A DNA stretch of 64,000 nt from CAWKDG01 sp963848355 (lineage in GTDB: Bacteria; Actinomycetota; Acidimicrobiia; Acidimicrobiales; UBA8190). Shown here in pieces: positions 1 through 8,502 of the stretch. Numbering within the stretch: position 1 is the first letter of the stretch; the number at the start of each line of letters is the position of its first letter. Location of the stretch: assembly GCA_963848355.1 (NCBI GenBank), contig CAWKDG010000012.1, forward strand, positions 1,426,001 through 1,490,000, given 5' to 3'. A program made the translations under genes and the position numbers. The notes under the pieces are model-generated. The model saw only the letters and a program-made list of their open reading frames with translations, had not been told where the DNA came from and made no database searches.

Positions 1-87
1 GGCGTCGTCCGTCATGCGGGAAGCCAGGAGGGCGCCGTCGTCGTTGTTCCAGGCGTTCAGCCAGTCATCGAACAGGTCGGTGGCCAC
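1..87 (-). CDS. N-terminus of a SnoaL-like/NTF2-fold protein (partial)
   Basis: A GTG at 87 is preceded by a strong GGAGG ribosome binding site and opens a frame that runs off the left edge. The 29 visible residues begin VATDLFDDWLNAWNNDDG and continue to MTDDA. A W-x5-W/N-rich start followed by a TDDA motif is typical of SnoaL-like (NTF2 fold) small proteins. It lies 40 bp downstream of the ABC ATPase on the same strand and may be cotranscribed. Only the N-terminus is visible, so the family call is tentative. Confidence 0.45.
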   Translation of the reverse strand, partial: MATDLFDDWLNAWNNDDGALLASRMTDDA

Positions 88-127
88 GGTCCACCTCCGG
101 CGGCCGCTGTGATGGCACGAACGATAC

Positions 128-856
128 TCATCGGCGGGCGGCCGGGGCGAGGAGGGACTCGGGGCTCGGTGGCGGCATGGTCTGGTCGACGACGCGCCCG
201 TCGCGGAGGAAGACCACCCGGTCGGCCCACGAGGCCAGCTGGGCGTCGTGGGTGACCACCAGAGCGGCCACGCCACGGCGGCAGGCGGCGAGGACCAGAC
301 GCATGACCGCCTCGCCGTTGGTGGCGTCGAGAGCACCCGTCGGTTCGTCGGCCAGGAGAAGGTGGCGCTCGCCGACCACGGCGCGGGCGATGGAGACCCG
401 TTGGCGCTCCCCCCCGGAGAGCTCGTCGGGATAGTGCGACGCCCGGTCCGCCAACCCGAGCTCCTCGAGGACCGTCATCGCCACTGCCTGCGCTTTGCGG
501 GCCGGGAGCCCGTCGAGCTCGAGCGGGAGGGCGACGTTCTCCACCGCCGTGAGTCCGGCCAGGAGGTTGAAGTCCTGGAAGACGTAGCCGATGGAACGGC
601 GTCGCAGCCGCGCCAGCTCGTGGCGCGCCATGTCCGTCAGCGAGGCGCCGCCGACGGAGACGTCGCCGCTGGTCGGCTCCTCGAGGCTCCCGGCGATGGT
701 GAGGAGGGTGGACTTGCCCGACCCGCTCGCCCCCATCACCGCCACCAGGGTCCCGGCGTCGACCGAGAGGGTGATGTTCCGCAGCGCCTGGACCTCGGTG
801 TGCCCCGAGCCGTAGCTCTTGGACACGTCGTGCATCTCGAGATAGCTCATTGCCAA
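128..856 (-). CDS. ABC transporter ATP-binding protein, MacB/LolD type
   Basis: A 242-residue ATPase that should power a FtsX/MacB-type permease at the inner membrane (lipoprotein or macrolide export class). Visible motifs are Walker A GASGSGKST at residues 42-50, a Q-loop near Q94, signature LSGGE at 146-150, Walker B LLLADE at 166-171 and the H-loop histidine at 203. The length and the VFQDFNLL and DEPTGALD wording match the MacB/LolD subfamily. No permease is next to it: the downstream gene is a SnoaL-like ORF and the upstream side is a 150-bp gap. ATG at 856 is used; an ATG two codons later is possible. The substrate cannot be told from sequence. Confidence 0.9.
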   Translation of the reverse strand: MAMSYLEMHDVSKSYGSGHTEVQALRNITLSVDAGTLVAVMGASGSGKSTLLTIAGSLEEPTSGDVSVGGASLTDMARHELARLRRRSIGYVFQDFNLLAGLTAVENVALPLELDGLPARKAQAVAMTVLEELGLADRASHYPDELSGGERQRVSIARAVVGERHLLLADEPTGALDATNGEAVMRLVLAACRRGVAALVVTHDAQLASWADRVVFLRDGRVVDQTMPPPSPESLLAPAARR

Positions 857-1009
857 CCAGCATCAGGGTTCGACGCCCCGACGACAATCGGGGATAACCC
901 TGACCGCCCCTGTTTGCCCTTCTGTTCGGCTCTTTTGGGGGCCAAGATGTGCCGGGGTGCATGAAGCGAGTGGGATTGAGATCGGTGAGGCTCGGTCAGG
1001 GCAGACGAG

Positions 1010-1879
1010 TCAGCTGTTACCAGTGAGATATCCCAGGAACCTTTGGATGAAGGACGGGTCCTTCACCGGGCCGATCCTCTCCGCGTGTTTGCTTCGATAG
1101 ATCTCTTCGAGCGAAGCGCTTCCGACCAGCTCTCCGTTGACGTCGGTGACGTGCTCTGTCTCGTTCGGGCATTCCGTGGCCAGAAGGGCACCTGGGTCGG
1201 CTCGTCCGAAGTGAGCGGCGTCCAAACGGTCGAACCCGTTCCTGATGGCACATGTGCCGCGACTCGGGGTCAGACCGTAGATCGTGCAATTCCAGCCGCT
1301 TCGCGCCGAACCACACTGGACGACACCACCAGAAGGGAGCGCTGATTGGACGACATCGGCGATCGACGACGGAGTCAGATCTGGTCGGGGGACGACAAGG
1401 ATCGCGATCCCAAGTGCTGCGACGATGATGACGGCCCATCGCAGAGATGCCTTCCCTAGGCGTCCCGCCAAACGCGACGTGGTCTTCTCGAGACTTGCAC
1501 GGACTCCCTGTACCTTTTGGAGCCTGGCGGGCAACTCGGGAGGCAGAGTGGATGCTCCCGGCTGGTATTCCCGTTGCCAAGACTTGACGATGGCATATTG
1601 GGAGACGAGATCCTTGAGGACGGCCGGCTCGATCTCCGATGCGAGCACCGACACATTGGAATCGAAAGCCGAGTGGGGCAGATTGCCCATCCAGCTCTGT
1701 GGCACCGCCTTCAGGCTGGTGTCGATACGCGTCTCGACGTCCGTCAACTCCTGGGCCACCAAGAGCCCGGCGACATAGGCGGATGCTCTTCGGTTGCGCC
1801 GAGCCACGACCAAACTCACGACGCCACCCAGAAGGGCGCCGGCCACAACTCCCAGGAGCCCGATCAGTGCGGTATCCAA
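1010..1879 (-). CDS. hypothetical membrane protein
   Basis: Unrecognised 289-residue protein. Residues 1-26 form an N-terminal membrane segment rich in Gly/Val followed by a basic RRNRR stop-transfer. A second hydrophobic segment (WAVIIVAALGIAILVV) lies near residue 155. The central stretch between them is polar and probably helical, and the C-terminal part contains a CGSARSGWNCTIYG cysteine pair that could be extracytoplasmic. No enzyme motif is visible. The next gene on this strand is a small DUF4177-like ORF upstream, separated by about 100 bp. Confidence 0.6.
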   Translation of the reverse strand: MDTALIGLLGVVAGALLGGVVSLVVARRNRRASAYVAGLLVAQELTDVETRIDTSLKAVPQSWMGNLPHSAFDSNVSVLASEIEPAVLKDLVSQYAIVKSWQREYQPGASTLPPELPARLQKVQGVRASLEKTTSRLAGRLGKASLRWAVIIVAALGIAILVVPRPDLTPSSIADVVQSALPSGGVVQCGSARSGWNCTIYGLTPSRGTCAIRNGFDRLDAAHFGRADPGALLATECPNETEHVTDVNGELVGSASLEEIYRSKHAERIGPVKDPSFIQRFLGYLTGNS

Positions 1880-1981
1880 CGCTTACGTCCTCGCCTCCAC
1901 GCCAGTACCGGAAATGCTAGGTCAGACATCGTTCTCAGGTCGGGGTTGTCGATGCCGTGTTCGACCACAAGGGCCTTAGCT

Positions 1982-2188
1982 TCAGGTTGACCCTGGGTTG
2001 GCAGTCGTGTCCCGCCTGAAGATGTAAAGCCGACCGTTACCGTCAAAGGCGGCCTGCGATTCCACATACTCCCAGCCCTGCTTCGCCATGTCGTTGAGCA
2101 TCATCTGAAGGCCACCCATGCCGGCGGTGTTCTTGTAGGTGTGCCCAGCCCCCAGCTGCTGGATCTCGTATTGCCATTGAGTTGTCAT
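1982..2188 (-). CDS. small DUF4177-like protein
   Basis: A 68-residue protein starting MTTQWQYEIQ. Its W-x-Y-E start, the LNDMAKQGWEYV centre and the ending YIFRRD match the pattern of DUF4177 proteins (a start like WEYKVV, a GWELV motif, a final FKR), which have no known activity. A longer start at 2215 would add nine residues that do not resemble the family, so 2188 is preferred. It is monocistronic as far as can be seen. Confidence 0.6.
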   Translation of the reverse strand: MTTQWQYEIQQLGAGHTYKNTAGMGGLQMMLNDMAKQGWEYVESQAAFDGNGRLYIFRRDTTANPGST

Positions 2189-2269
2189 GGACTCGAAGGT
2201 ATCGCTACTGCGCATGGCACCACCGGTCGGTTTCCGACAGGCGAAGCGCCTCGACGAGAGACGGGGTTG

Positions 2270-3145
2270 TCAGGCGGTGCCGATGGTGGCGAGCCGGGGG
2301 ATCACCGGGCCCCAGATCTCTTCGAGCCATTTCGCCGGTTCCGGAGTCGTCGATCGGGCCATTATGGTCTGCACACCCACGGCGCCCAGCATCTCGGCCT
2401 CCGCCAGGATCGTGTCCGGGTCGGCGAAGTCGTCCACGTTGATGAGCGTCGTTACTTCGATCTGCGCCGGATCGCGGCCGGCATCCTCGCAGTGACGGCG
2501 CAGGATCTCGAGCTTGTGCGCGATGGTGGCGGCGTCGCCGAAGATGTTGCAGGCATCGGCGTAGACGGCGACGAGGCGCAGGGTCTTCCGCTCCCCGCTT
2601 CCACCGATGAGGATCCGAGGGCGCGGCGAACTGACCGGACCTGGCGAGCAGAGTGTCTCCGCCAGTTGGTAGTGCGTGCCCTCGTAAGGCCCGTCGTCGT
2701 CGCTCCACATCTGCCCGCAGATCTGGAGGGTCTCTTCGAGTCGCTCGAAGCGTTCGGCGACCGGAGGGAAGGGGACGCCGAGGCCCCGGTGCTCACGCTC
2801 GTACCAGGCGGCGCCGATGCCCAGCTCGGCCCGTCCCCCGGAGAGGACGTCGAGGGTGGTGACCGTCTTGGCCAACAGACCGGGATGGCGGTAGGTGACG
2901 CCACCGACGAGAAGGCGCACCCGGAGGCGGTCGGTCTTGGCGGCGACGAAACCGAGGGTCGTGTACCCCTCCAGCATCGGTTCCTCGGCCGGCCACATCA
3001 TCTCCATCTGGAACCAGTGGTCCATGACCGAGAGGGTCCGGACGCCGATGCCCTCGGCCGTTTCGGCCAACGCCGTCAACGTGGACCCCATCGCCGCCGG
3101 ACCGCCCGGCCAGGTGAAGCGAGGGACATGGATATCGAGATGCAT
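2270..3145 (-). CDS. LLM-class F420-dependent oxidoreductase
   Basis: A 291-residue luciferase-like (TIM barrel) flavin/F420 oxidoreductase, a family abundant in actinobacteria; the substrate is unknown. Visible family features are the N-terminal strand with a TALAETAEGIG helix, the SVMDHWFQ segment, RVRLLVGGVTYRHP, the TLDVLSGGRAELGIGAAW block and the LIGGSGERKTLRLVA block near residue 190. The start at 3145 is chosen because AGGAGA lies seven bases upstream; the longer open frame to 3226 adds an Arg-rich stretch not found in the family. It is monocistronic, with 250 bp of non-coding DNA upstream before the divergent secreted-protein gene. Confidence 0.85.
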   Translation of the reverse strand: MHLDIHVPRFTWPGGPAAMGSTLTALAETAEGIGVRTLSVMDHWFQMEMMWPAEEPMLEGYTTLGFVAAKTDRLRVRLLVGGVTYRHPGLLAKTVTTLDVLSGGRAELGIGAAWYEREHRGLGVPFPPVAERFERLEETLQICGQMWSDDDGPYEGTHYQLAETLCSPGPVSSPRPRILIGGSGERKTLRLVAVYADACNIFGDAATIAHKLEILRRHCEDAGRDPAQIEVTTLINVDDFADPDTILAEAEMLGAVGVQTIMARSTTPEPAKWLEEIWGPVIPRLATIGTA

Positions 3146-3395
3146 CGTCGTCTCCTGATCATGCCGATTCGATGCGACATTCCTAGCCCTGTCTCGGCGA
3201 GCTCGCATCGGGCCCAAGAACGGCATGCTGACCGGAGCACCGTGCCGGCGAAAAATTGTGTGTCACGTTGGGGAGTCGGAAACCCCAGGTCACCCCATCA
3301 TTAGGGGGAAGCGCCTGACCGGAGGTCGCATGTCGCAACCCAGTCGAGAGGGTCGGCGAGCGACAGTTGGAAGGTAAGGGAACTACCGTTCCTTC

Positions 3396-5615
3396 GTGGT
3401 GAGCAAACGCACCATTCGACGGGCCGTTCGAGTACCTCTGGTGGCCCTCGTCGTTGTCGGAATGGTGGGCATCGCCGGCGGCCCGAGCTCGGCGGCGGAG
3501 AGATCCCGTTCGTCGATCGCGCACTTCTCGTTCGGTTCGGATTGGCCCGAGTATCACCAGAACGGACTCGGATCGGGTGTCGACCCGAGTGGCACCGATC
3601 TCTCGCCCGCCAGACCGGCGTGGAGCTCCACCCTCGACGGCCCGGTCTTCGGAGAACCGCTCGTCGAGGCCGGCCGCGTCATCGTCGCCACCGAGAACGA
3701 CACCGTCTACGAGTTGGCGGCCAACAGTGGACAGGTGATGTGGTCCACCCATGTGGGAACGCCGGTGCCCGACTCGGATCTGCCCTGCGGCGACATCGGA
3801 CCGAACGTGGGAATAACAGGGACGCCGGTCATCGACGAATCGCGCTCCGAGGTGTTCGCCGTGGCCGACGAGGACGTCGACGGCTCCATCGGCCACTATC
3901 TCGTGGGCCTCGACCTCTATACGGGCGCGGTGCTCCTTCGGCAACCGGTGGACCCGGCCGGAACGAACCCTGCCAACGAGCTCCAGCGGACCGGCCTGGC
4001 GCTCGACGATGGTCAGGTGGTCTTCGGCATGGGGGGCAACGACGGCGACTGTGCGCAGTACTGGGGGTATGTGATCGGCGTTCCCGAGTCGGGGGGGGCG
4101 GCGCACGACTATCAGGTCGATGCCGTCGCCGGCAACCACGCCGGAGCCATCTGGATGGGAGGCGCGGCACCGATCGTCGATGGTCAGGGGAACGTCTGGG
4201 TGGCGAGCGGTAACGGCTTCGGTTCGAATCCCGCGCCTGGCAACCCCAGTGACTCGAGCGATGCCGTACTCGAGCTGACACCGACGATGCAGCTCGCCAG
4301 TTACTTCGTTCCCTCCTCCTGGCAGAACGACAACAACAGCGATTTCGACCTCGGCTCCTCCTCGCCCGCTGTGCTTTCGAACGGCGTCGCTTTCCAAGCG
4401 GGGAAGTCGCAGACCGCGTATCTCATGAACCAGTCCCATCTCGGTGGGGTGGGGGGCCAGACCTCGATCGTGGAACCGGGATCGTTCTGCGGAAACGACG
4501 TCGACGGTGGCAATGCCATTGACGGCGATGTCGTCTACGTCCCGTGCATGGCGGGGATCGAGGCGGTCCAGGTTTCGTCGGGCACCTCGGCGAGCGTGCT
4601 GTGGCAGACGCCGACCGGGTCGCCGGGCCCGGCCGTCGTCGCCGGCGGACAGATCTGGACGATCAAAGGAGGGACGCTCTACGGGCTGAACCCGGCCAAC
4701 GGCGTCGCCGAGCAGTCGTTCGCCCTGACCGGCGAGGCCAATCACTTCCCGACGCCGACAGTGGCCGACGGTCTGCTCCTGGCGCCCGAGTCCGACGGTG
4801 TTGCTGCTCTCGACGGGCCTGCCGGCCTGCCGCCCGCACCACCTCCGGCGCCCCCACGACCGGGGTACTGGTTGGCTGCTCGAGACGGTGGGGTCTTCTC
4901 CTTCAATCCACCGTTCGAGGGATCGGTCCCGGGGCTCGGCGCCCACGTGAGTGACATTGTGGGGATGGCCTACGACGCCGCCACGGGCGGGTACTGGCTG
5001 GTCGGTCGCGACGGGGGGGTCTTCTCCTTCAACGCCCCGTACGAGGGGTCGGTCCCCGGGCTCGGGATTCACATCGAGAACATCGTGGCGATGGCCTACG
5101 ACGCCGCCACGGGCGGGTACTGGCTGGTGGGGAGCGACGGCGGTGTCTTCGCCTTCAACGCACCGTTCGAGGGGTCGGTTCCCGGGCTCGGCGCCCACAT
5201 CAACGACGTCGTGGGCGTGGCCGGTGACGCGACGACGGGCGGCTACTGGCTGGTCGGTCGTGACGGTGGCGTCTTCGCCTTCCATGCCCCGTTCGAGGGG
5301 TCGGTCCCCGGACTCGGGGCCCACATCGACAACGTCGTGGGGATTGCTGATGACGGTTCGACCGGCGGCTACTGGCTGGTCGGCAACGATGGTGGCGTCT
5401 TCGCCTTCAACGCGCCCTTCGAAGGGTCGGTGCCCGGGCTCGGGGCCCACATCGACAACGTCGTCGGGATGACGTCTGACGGTGCTACCGGCGGCTACTG
5501 GCTGGTGGGCAGCGACGGCGGTGTCTTCGCCTTCAACGCCCCCTTCGCCGGATCGCTGGGTGGGTTGACGCTCGACCAACCTGTCGTGGCGATGGCAGCC
5601 CCTCCCCCGCCCTGA
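3396..5615 (+). CDS. secreted beta-propeller protein with six C-terminal GYWLVG repeats
   Basis: A 739-residue exported protein. GTG at 3396 (or the next codon) opens a signal peptide with basic VSKRTIRRAVR followed by a hydrophobic core and a cleavage-like SSAAE. Residues about 45-470 look like a PQQ/quinoprotein-type propeller, with repeated strands such as GRVIVATENDTVYELAANSG and GGQIWTIKGGTLYGLNPANG. A Pro-rich linker (PPAPPPAPPRP) is followed by six near-identical 42-residue units of the form GYWLVGxDGGVFxFNAPFEG-SVPGLGAH, a repeat common in secreted actinobacterial proteins. The very long open frame on the opposite strand is its shadow. The role is probably cell-surface; the ligand is unknown. 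Confidence 0.85.
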   Translation: MVSKRTIRRAVRVPLVALVVVGMVGIAGGPSSAAERSRSSIAHFSFGSDWPEYHQNGLGSGVDPSGTDLSPARPAWSSTLDGPVFGEPLVEAGRVIVATENDTVYELAANSGQVMWSTHVGTPVPDSDLPCGDIGPNVGITGTPVIDESRSEVFAVADEDVDGSIGHYLVGLDLYTGAVLLRQPVDPAGTNPANELQRTGLALDDGQVVFGMGGNDGDCAQYWGYVIGVPESGGAAHDYQVDAVAGNHAGAIWMGGAAPIVDGQGNVWVASGNGFGSNPAPGNPSDSSDAVLELTPTMQLASYFVPSSWQNDNNSDFDLGSSSPAVLSNGVAFQAGKSQTAYLMNQSHLGGVGGQTSIVEPGSFCGNDVDGGNAIDGDVVYVPCMAGIEAVQVSSGTSASVLWQTPTGSPGPAVVAGGQIWTIKGGTLYGLNPANGVAEQSFALTGEANHFPTPTVADGLLLAPESDGVAALDGPAGLPPAPPPAPPRPGYWLAARDGGVFSFNPPFEGSVPGLGAHVSDIVGMAYDAATGGYWLVGRDGGVFSFNAPYEGSVPGLGIHIENIVAMAYDAATGGYWLVGSDGGVFAFNAPFEGSVPGLGAHINDVVGVAGDATTGGYWLVGRDGGVFAFHAPFEGSVPGLGAHIDNVVGIADDGSTGGYWLVGNDGGVFAFNAPFEGSVPGLGAHIDNVVGMTSDGATGGYWLVGSDGGVFAFNAPFAGSLGGLTLDQPVVAMAAPPPP
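4857..5590 (+). repeat. six 126-bp in-gene tandem repeats
   Basis: Six tandem copies of a 126-bp unit encode the GYWLVG...DGGVF repeats at the end of the secreted propeller gene. The last unit is truncated and diverged (ending GSLGGLTLDQP). Adjacent units share long identical stretches, so copy number could change by recombination or be miscounted by assembly. Confidence 0.85.
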
Positions 5616-5665
5616 TCGAACACTTCGTCGAATGGCGAATACCGAAAACGGCGAACGACGTCTGG

Positions 5666-5983
5666 CTAATCCCATCTGAAGAACGTGCGCCGCTTCAGTC
5701 TGCTGATGACTCCCTCTCTTGGGTCTTGCAGGGCCTCGGCCTTGTGAGTCCTGAGCCACGCAACCAGCTGGCTCGTGGTGCCCAAGGTCTCGTTCTCGTC
5801 CATATTCACGACGTAGACGTCAATCGAGCCATTGTCCGTCGTCACCGACAGTTCGGTGGCGCTACCCGAGCCGAAACACCAGACCTGAGGCGCTCCCGGG
5901 GTGGGCACTGCCTGGAGTGTCCAACCCGGGCGGCGCCTCAGCAGCTGAGCAATCTCTTTCCTAAGGTCGTCATCAGCTCGCAT
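5666..5983 (-). CDS. hypothetical protein
   Basis: Unrecognised 105-residue protein beginning MRADDDLRKEIAQLLRRR. It is cytoplasmic in character, with no membrane segment, and is mixed alpha/beta (GWTLQAVPTP, IDVYVVNMDENET) with a basic C-terminus RLKRRTFFRWD. It is convergent with the secreted repeat protein and 75 bp from the TetR gene. No function can be assigned. Confidence 0.5.
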   Translation of the reverse strand: MRADDDLRKEIAQLLRRRPGWTLQAVPTPGAPQVWCFGSGSATELSVTTDNGSIDVYVVNMDENETLGTTSQLVAWLRTHKAEALQDPREGVISRLKRRTFFRWD

Positions 5984-6057
5984 CGTCGCCTCGGCTTGTT
6001 GGGAGAACGGTAGTTCAGGCAGTCACCGTGACTGGCGGGAGTCTGCACCGACAATTT

Positions 6058-6735
6058 TCAGGTCGACTCGCGGATCCTTTCCAGGCCGTCGAGCATCAGA
6101 TCGAGCCCGAACTCGAACTCGCTCCCGTAGTCGTAGCCAGGCTGGAGGATGTGCTCGATTGTGAACTCGGTGAGGTGGGGATATTCGTCGGCGGGGACCT
6201 GCGCCAACATCGTCTGCGCCACCTCGACCGTCTCCTCCTCGGTGTCGCCCAAGGGCAGGGTGGCCTCTTGCAGCGCGAAACCGTAGATGTAACTGTCAAT
6301 GGCGGAGAACGCGTGGGCGGTCATCGCTACCGAGAAGCCCGCGGCGCGGAGGCTCCCGATAACGGCGTCGTGGTGTCGGAGCGTTGCCGGACCCGGTGAG
6401 GTCCGGGTCGACATCAGGGCGATCGCCCAGGGGTGTCGCCTCAGCGCCTGGCGGGCGGACTGCGCCCGCTCCCGCATCGCCGTCTTCCAGTCGCCTCCAC
6501 CCGAGGGCAGGTCGATCTCGCTGAAGACCAGGTCGACCATGCCGTCGAGGAGAGCGTCCTTGTTGGCCACGTGGTTGTACAGCGACATCGCCTCGACCCC
6601 CAGGGCTTCGCCGAGCTTGCGCATGCTGAGCGATGCGATCCCTTTCTCGTCGGCGAAGGCGACACCCCCGAGGAGCACGCGATCCCTGGTCAGAGACCTG
6701 CGGGGCTTTGTCTCGGACTTCGATGGCGGGGCCAT
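6058..6735 (-). CDS. TetR-family transcriptional repressor (TetR_C type)
   Basis: A 225-residue TetR regulator. The N-terminal helix-turn-helix covers residues about 20-65 (ADEKGIASLSMRKLGEALG, then SLYNHVANKDALLDGM). The C-terminal ligand domain has the pattern of tetracycline-repressor C-domains (RRHPWAIALMSTR, FSAIDSYIYGFALQE, FEFGLDLMLDGL). The start at 6735 is fixed by an AGGAG ribosome binding site; the longer frame crosses the operator region. It is divergent from two DUF4386 membrane genes, and two TetR-like palindromes lie between them, so it probably represses those genes and itself. The inducer is unknown. Confidence 0.9.
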   Translation of the reverse strand: MAPPSKSETKPRRSLTRDRVLLGGVAFADEKGIASLSMRKLGEALGVEAMSLYNHVANKDALLDGMVDLVFSEIDLPSGGGDWKTAMRERAQSARQALRRHPWAIALMSTRTSPGPATLRHHDAVIGSLRAAGFSVAMTAHAFSAIDSYIYGFALQEATLPLGDTEEETVEVAQTMLAQVPADEYPHLTEFTIEHILQPGYDYGSEFEFGLDLMLDGLERIREST

Positions 6736-6758
6736 CTTCGCTCCTTTCTGGTCCGCTC

Positions 6759-6787
6759 TTGACAACCTTACAGCGTAAGCATACCAT
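6759..6787 (+). promoter_or_regulatory. sigma-70 promoter for the DUF4386 genes
   Basis: TTGACA (6759-6764) and TACCAT (6782-6787) are separated by 17 bp, an excellent housekeeping promoter pointing rightward. Palindrome 1 lies in its spacer and palindrome 2 just past the -10, so a bound TetR would block it. Confidence 0.65.
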
Positions 6788-6803
6788 TTACTTACAACGT
6801 AAG
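6767..6803. promoter_or_regulatory. two TetR operator palindromes
   Basis: Two 13-bp perfect inverted repeats, CTTACAGCGTAAG (6767-6779) and CTTACAACGTAAG (6791-6803), have centres 24 bp apart. They share the arms CTTAC/GTAAG and sit between the divergent TetR and DUF4386 genes, overlapping the rightward promoter. This is the usual arrangement for autoregulation plus repression of a divergent partner. Confidence 0.8.
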
Positions 6804-6824
6804 CCAACAAACATCGGAGCGACC

Positions 6825-7514
6825 ATGAAGACAGCGACGCTTGAACGATCGATGGAGCCGACGCTCGCTACCTCAGTCGCGACCACGACCGCTCCGACCC
6901 AGCGGCACAGTGGACCGTCCAATGGGTCAACCAGGAAGACCTCAGTCCTTGTCGGACTGCTCTTCCTCACTGCCACCTTCACGTTCGCCATCGGTAACGC
7001 TCTCATCCATTCGTACTTTTCGAGCGTGACTGCGCACAACATCACGCTCGTCGCTGGCGTCTTCCTTCTGGCTTGCGATGGCCTCGCGGTGGCTATCAAC
7101 GGTGTTGTGATGCGCCGAATCCTGATGCCACACGCACCGATTCGCTCGCAGGCCTACCTCTACTTGCGGGTAGCGGAGTGCCTCACGGTCGTGGCGGTCG
7201 GCGCGTACTTCCTGACAAGCCACGCTCAGTGGGGCGCGTACGTACTAGCCGTCTACGCCGTCGCTGGTGCGGCCGGGCTCGTCCTTTCGTCGGCCTTGTT
7301 GACAACGAGGATCGTGCCGAAGAGCCTGTCCAAACTGGGAGTCATCGGCTACCCGATCTTCCTGATCGGCAGCATCCTGGCCATGTTCAACGTGATCGAC
7401 GTGACACACGGCGCTGGGATGCTTGCGTTAGTCCCCGGGGGCCTCTTCGAGTTGATTCTCCCGATCTGGCTCTTCACCCAAGGGTTCCCCTCTCACCAGA
7501 TCGAGGGACGATGA
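6825..7514 (+). CDS. DUF4386-family membrane protein
   Basis: A 229-residue integral membrane protein with about six hydrophobic segments after a polar 35-residue N-terminus. The ending KLGVIGYPIFLIGSILAMF followed by PGGLFELILPIWLF is characteristic of DUF4386, whose function is unknown. ATG at 6825 has a GGAG site. It is the first gene of a two-gene unit controlled by the TetR operators, and its stop overlaps the next start (ATGA). A role in efflux or stress response is only inferred from the regulator. Confidence 0.75.
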   Translation: MKTATLERSMEPTLATSVATTTAPTQRHSGPSNGSTRKTSVLVGLLFLTATFTFAIGNALIHSYFSSVTAHNITLVAGVFLLACDGLAVAINGVVMRRILMPHAPIRSQAYLYLRVAECLTVVAVGAYFLTSHAQWGAYVLAVYAVAGAAGLVLSSALLTTRIVPKSLSKLGVIGYPIFLIGSILAMFNVIDVTHGAGMLALVPGGLFELILPIWLFTQGFPSHQIEGR

Positions 7515-8296
7515 CCTCGGCAGCGCACGCCCGACTGACTGACGTGCAACAAATGAGCGCAATGAATGCAACCCAGTCGATTCACAAGGCGAGCACCGTC
7601 GCGGGAGTCGGACTCCTGGCCATGTCGGTGCTCTCGGCTCTTGGATACCTCGTCGCCGTAAAGGGGCTCGTGGTTCCGGGCAATGCGGCACGGACGGCCA
7701 ACAAGGTTGCAGACCACGAGGGCCTGTTCCGGTTTGGCATCCTGAGCCTCTACGTCGTGGCCGCACTCGATGTCGTCGTTGCATGGGCGCTGTACCGGGT
7801 GTTCGAGCCCGTGAGCGATGCGTTGTCCAAGCTCGCGGCATGGCTCCGGGTTGCGTACGCCGGGGTCTTCGTCCTTGCCATCAACCAGCTCGTCGCGGTG
7901 CTGAGCGTGCGCACCCCGACGCTCGGGCATATCAATTCTTTCACCAACATCTGGGACGCTGGGCTCGTCCTCTTTGGCCTGAATCTCTTCGTCCTCGCCT
8001 ACCTGACCTCCAGATCGGGGTATGTGCCGAGGTTGCTGGGCGTCCTGCTCGCCATCGCTGGGTTCGGCTATGTGTTCGACTCCGCCGTCCGGGCGCTCGC
8101 CCGAGGGTCCTCGCCCGATGTTTCGGCCATTACCGGCATCGGTGAGTTCGCGTTTGCGTTATGGCTCGTGATCCGAGGACGCCGCATCGTACTGGGATCT
8201 CTCAAAGACGACTGCTCGATGCGCAGTGTGGCGATCCCACCTCTCGTGCTGCCGGCAATGGAGGCTCACCTCAAGGCGTTTACGGGTCCCAACTGA
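7511..8296 (+). CDS. DUF4386-family membrane protein with a foreign C-terminal tail
   Basis: Starts at ATG 7511, overlapping the previous stop by four bases, so translation is coupled. Residues about 20-230 are a second DUF4386-like protein (six hydrophobic segments, IWDAGLVLFGLNLFVLAYL, IGEFAFALWLVIRGRR). The last 33 residues do not belong to that family: SMRSVAIPPLVLPAMEAHL is the wording of a tyrosine-recombinase catalytic domain. A deletion has therefore fused this gene to an integrase remnant and its native stop is lost. The alternative is that only the tail is non-functional and the membrane part still works. Confidence 0.7.
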   Translation: MTSAAHARLTDVQQMSAMNATQSIHKASTVAGVGLLAMSVLSALGYLVAVKGLVVPGNAARTANKVADHEGLFRFGILSLYVVAALDVVVAWALYRVFEPVSDALSKLAAWLRVAYAGVFVLAINQLVAVLSVRTPTLGHINSFTNIWDAGLVLFGLNLFVLAYLTSRSGYVPRLLGVLLAIAGFGYVFDSAVRALARGSSPDVSAITGIGEFAFALWLVIRGRRIVLGSLKDDCSMRSVAIPPLVLPAMEAHLKAFTGPN

Positions 8297-8475
8297 ATTG
8301 ACCTCAAGCTCGTCGGGACGAAGGGCCGGGCTGTCCGTCGGGCGTGCCAGCACGAATGAGCTCATGTCACGGCTCGGCCATGCCGACGTCAACGGCCGCT
8401 TTGCGATATCAGCACGCGACGGAGAGCCGAGACGCCGCAATCGTCGAGGGCTGGCTGAACAAGTACGGCCTCTGA
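8198..8475 (+). pseudogene. tyrosine integrase remnant
   Basis: Three pieces of a phage-type integrase lie in order. The first, in the frame of the DUF4386 gene, reads MRSVAIPPLVLPAMEAHL. The second, in another frame, reads GRRAGLSVGRASTNELMSRLGHAD. The third, shifted again, reads AALRYQHATESRDAAIVEGW, then LNKYGL and a stop at 8475. The middle of the domain, including the HxLRHT box, is missing. The final Tyr of the RYQHA motif is present. It ends 27 bp before the left att repeat, the same relation the intact integrase has to the right att site, so it is probably the integrase of an older element in the same tRNA. Confidence 0.75.
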
Positions 8476-8502
8476 TCAGGACATTTTGGGGTCAAGCCCA
8501 TG

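Noticed and set aside
3183..5759. 858-residue open frame on the minus strand
   Set aside because: Antisense of the secreted repeat protein; Arg/Asp/His-rich composition without domains, while the plus strand has a signal peptide and clear repeats.
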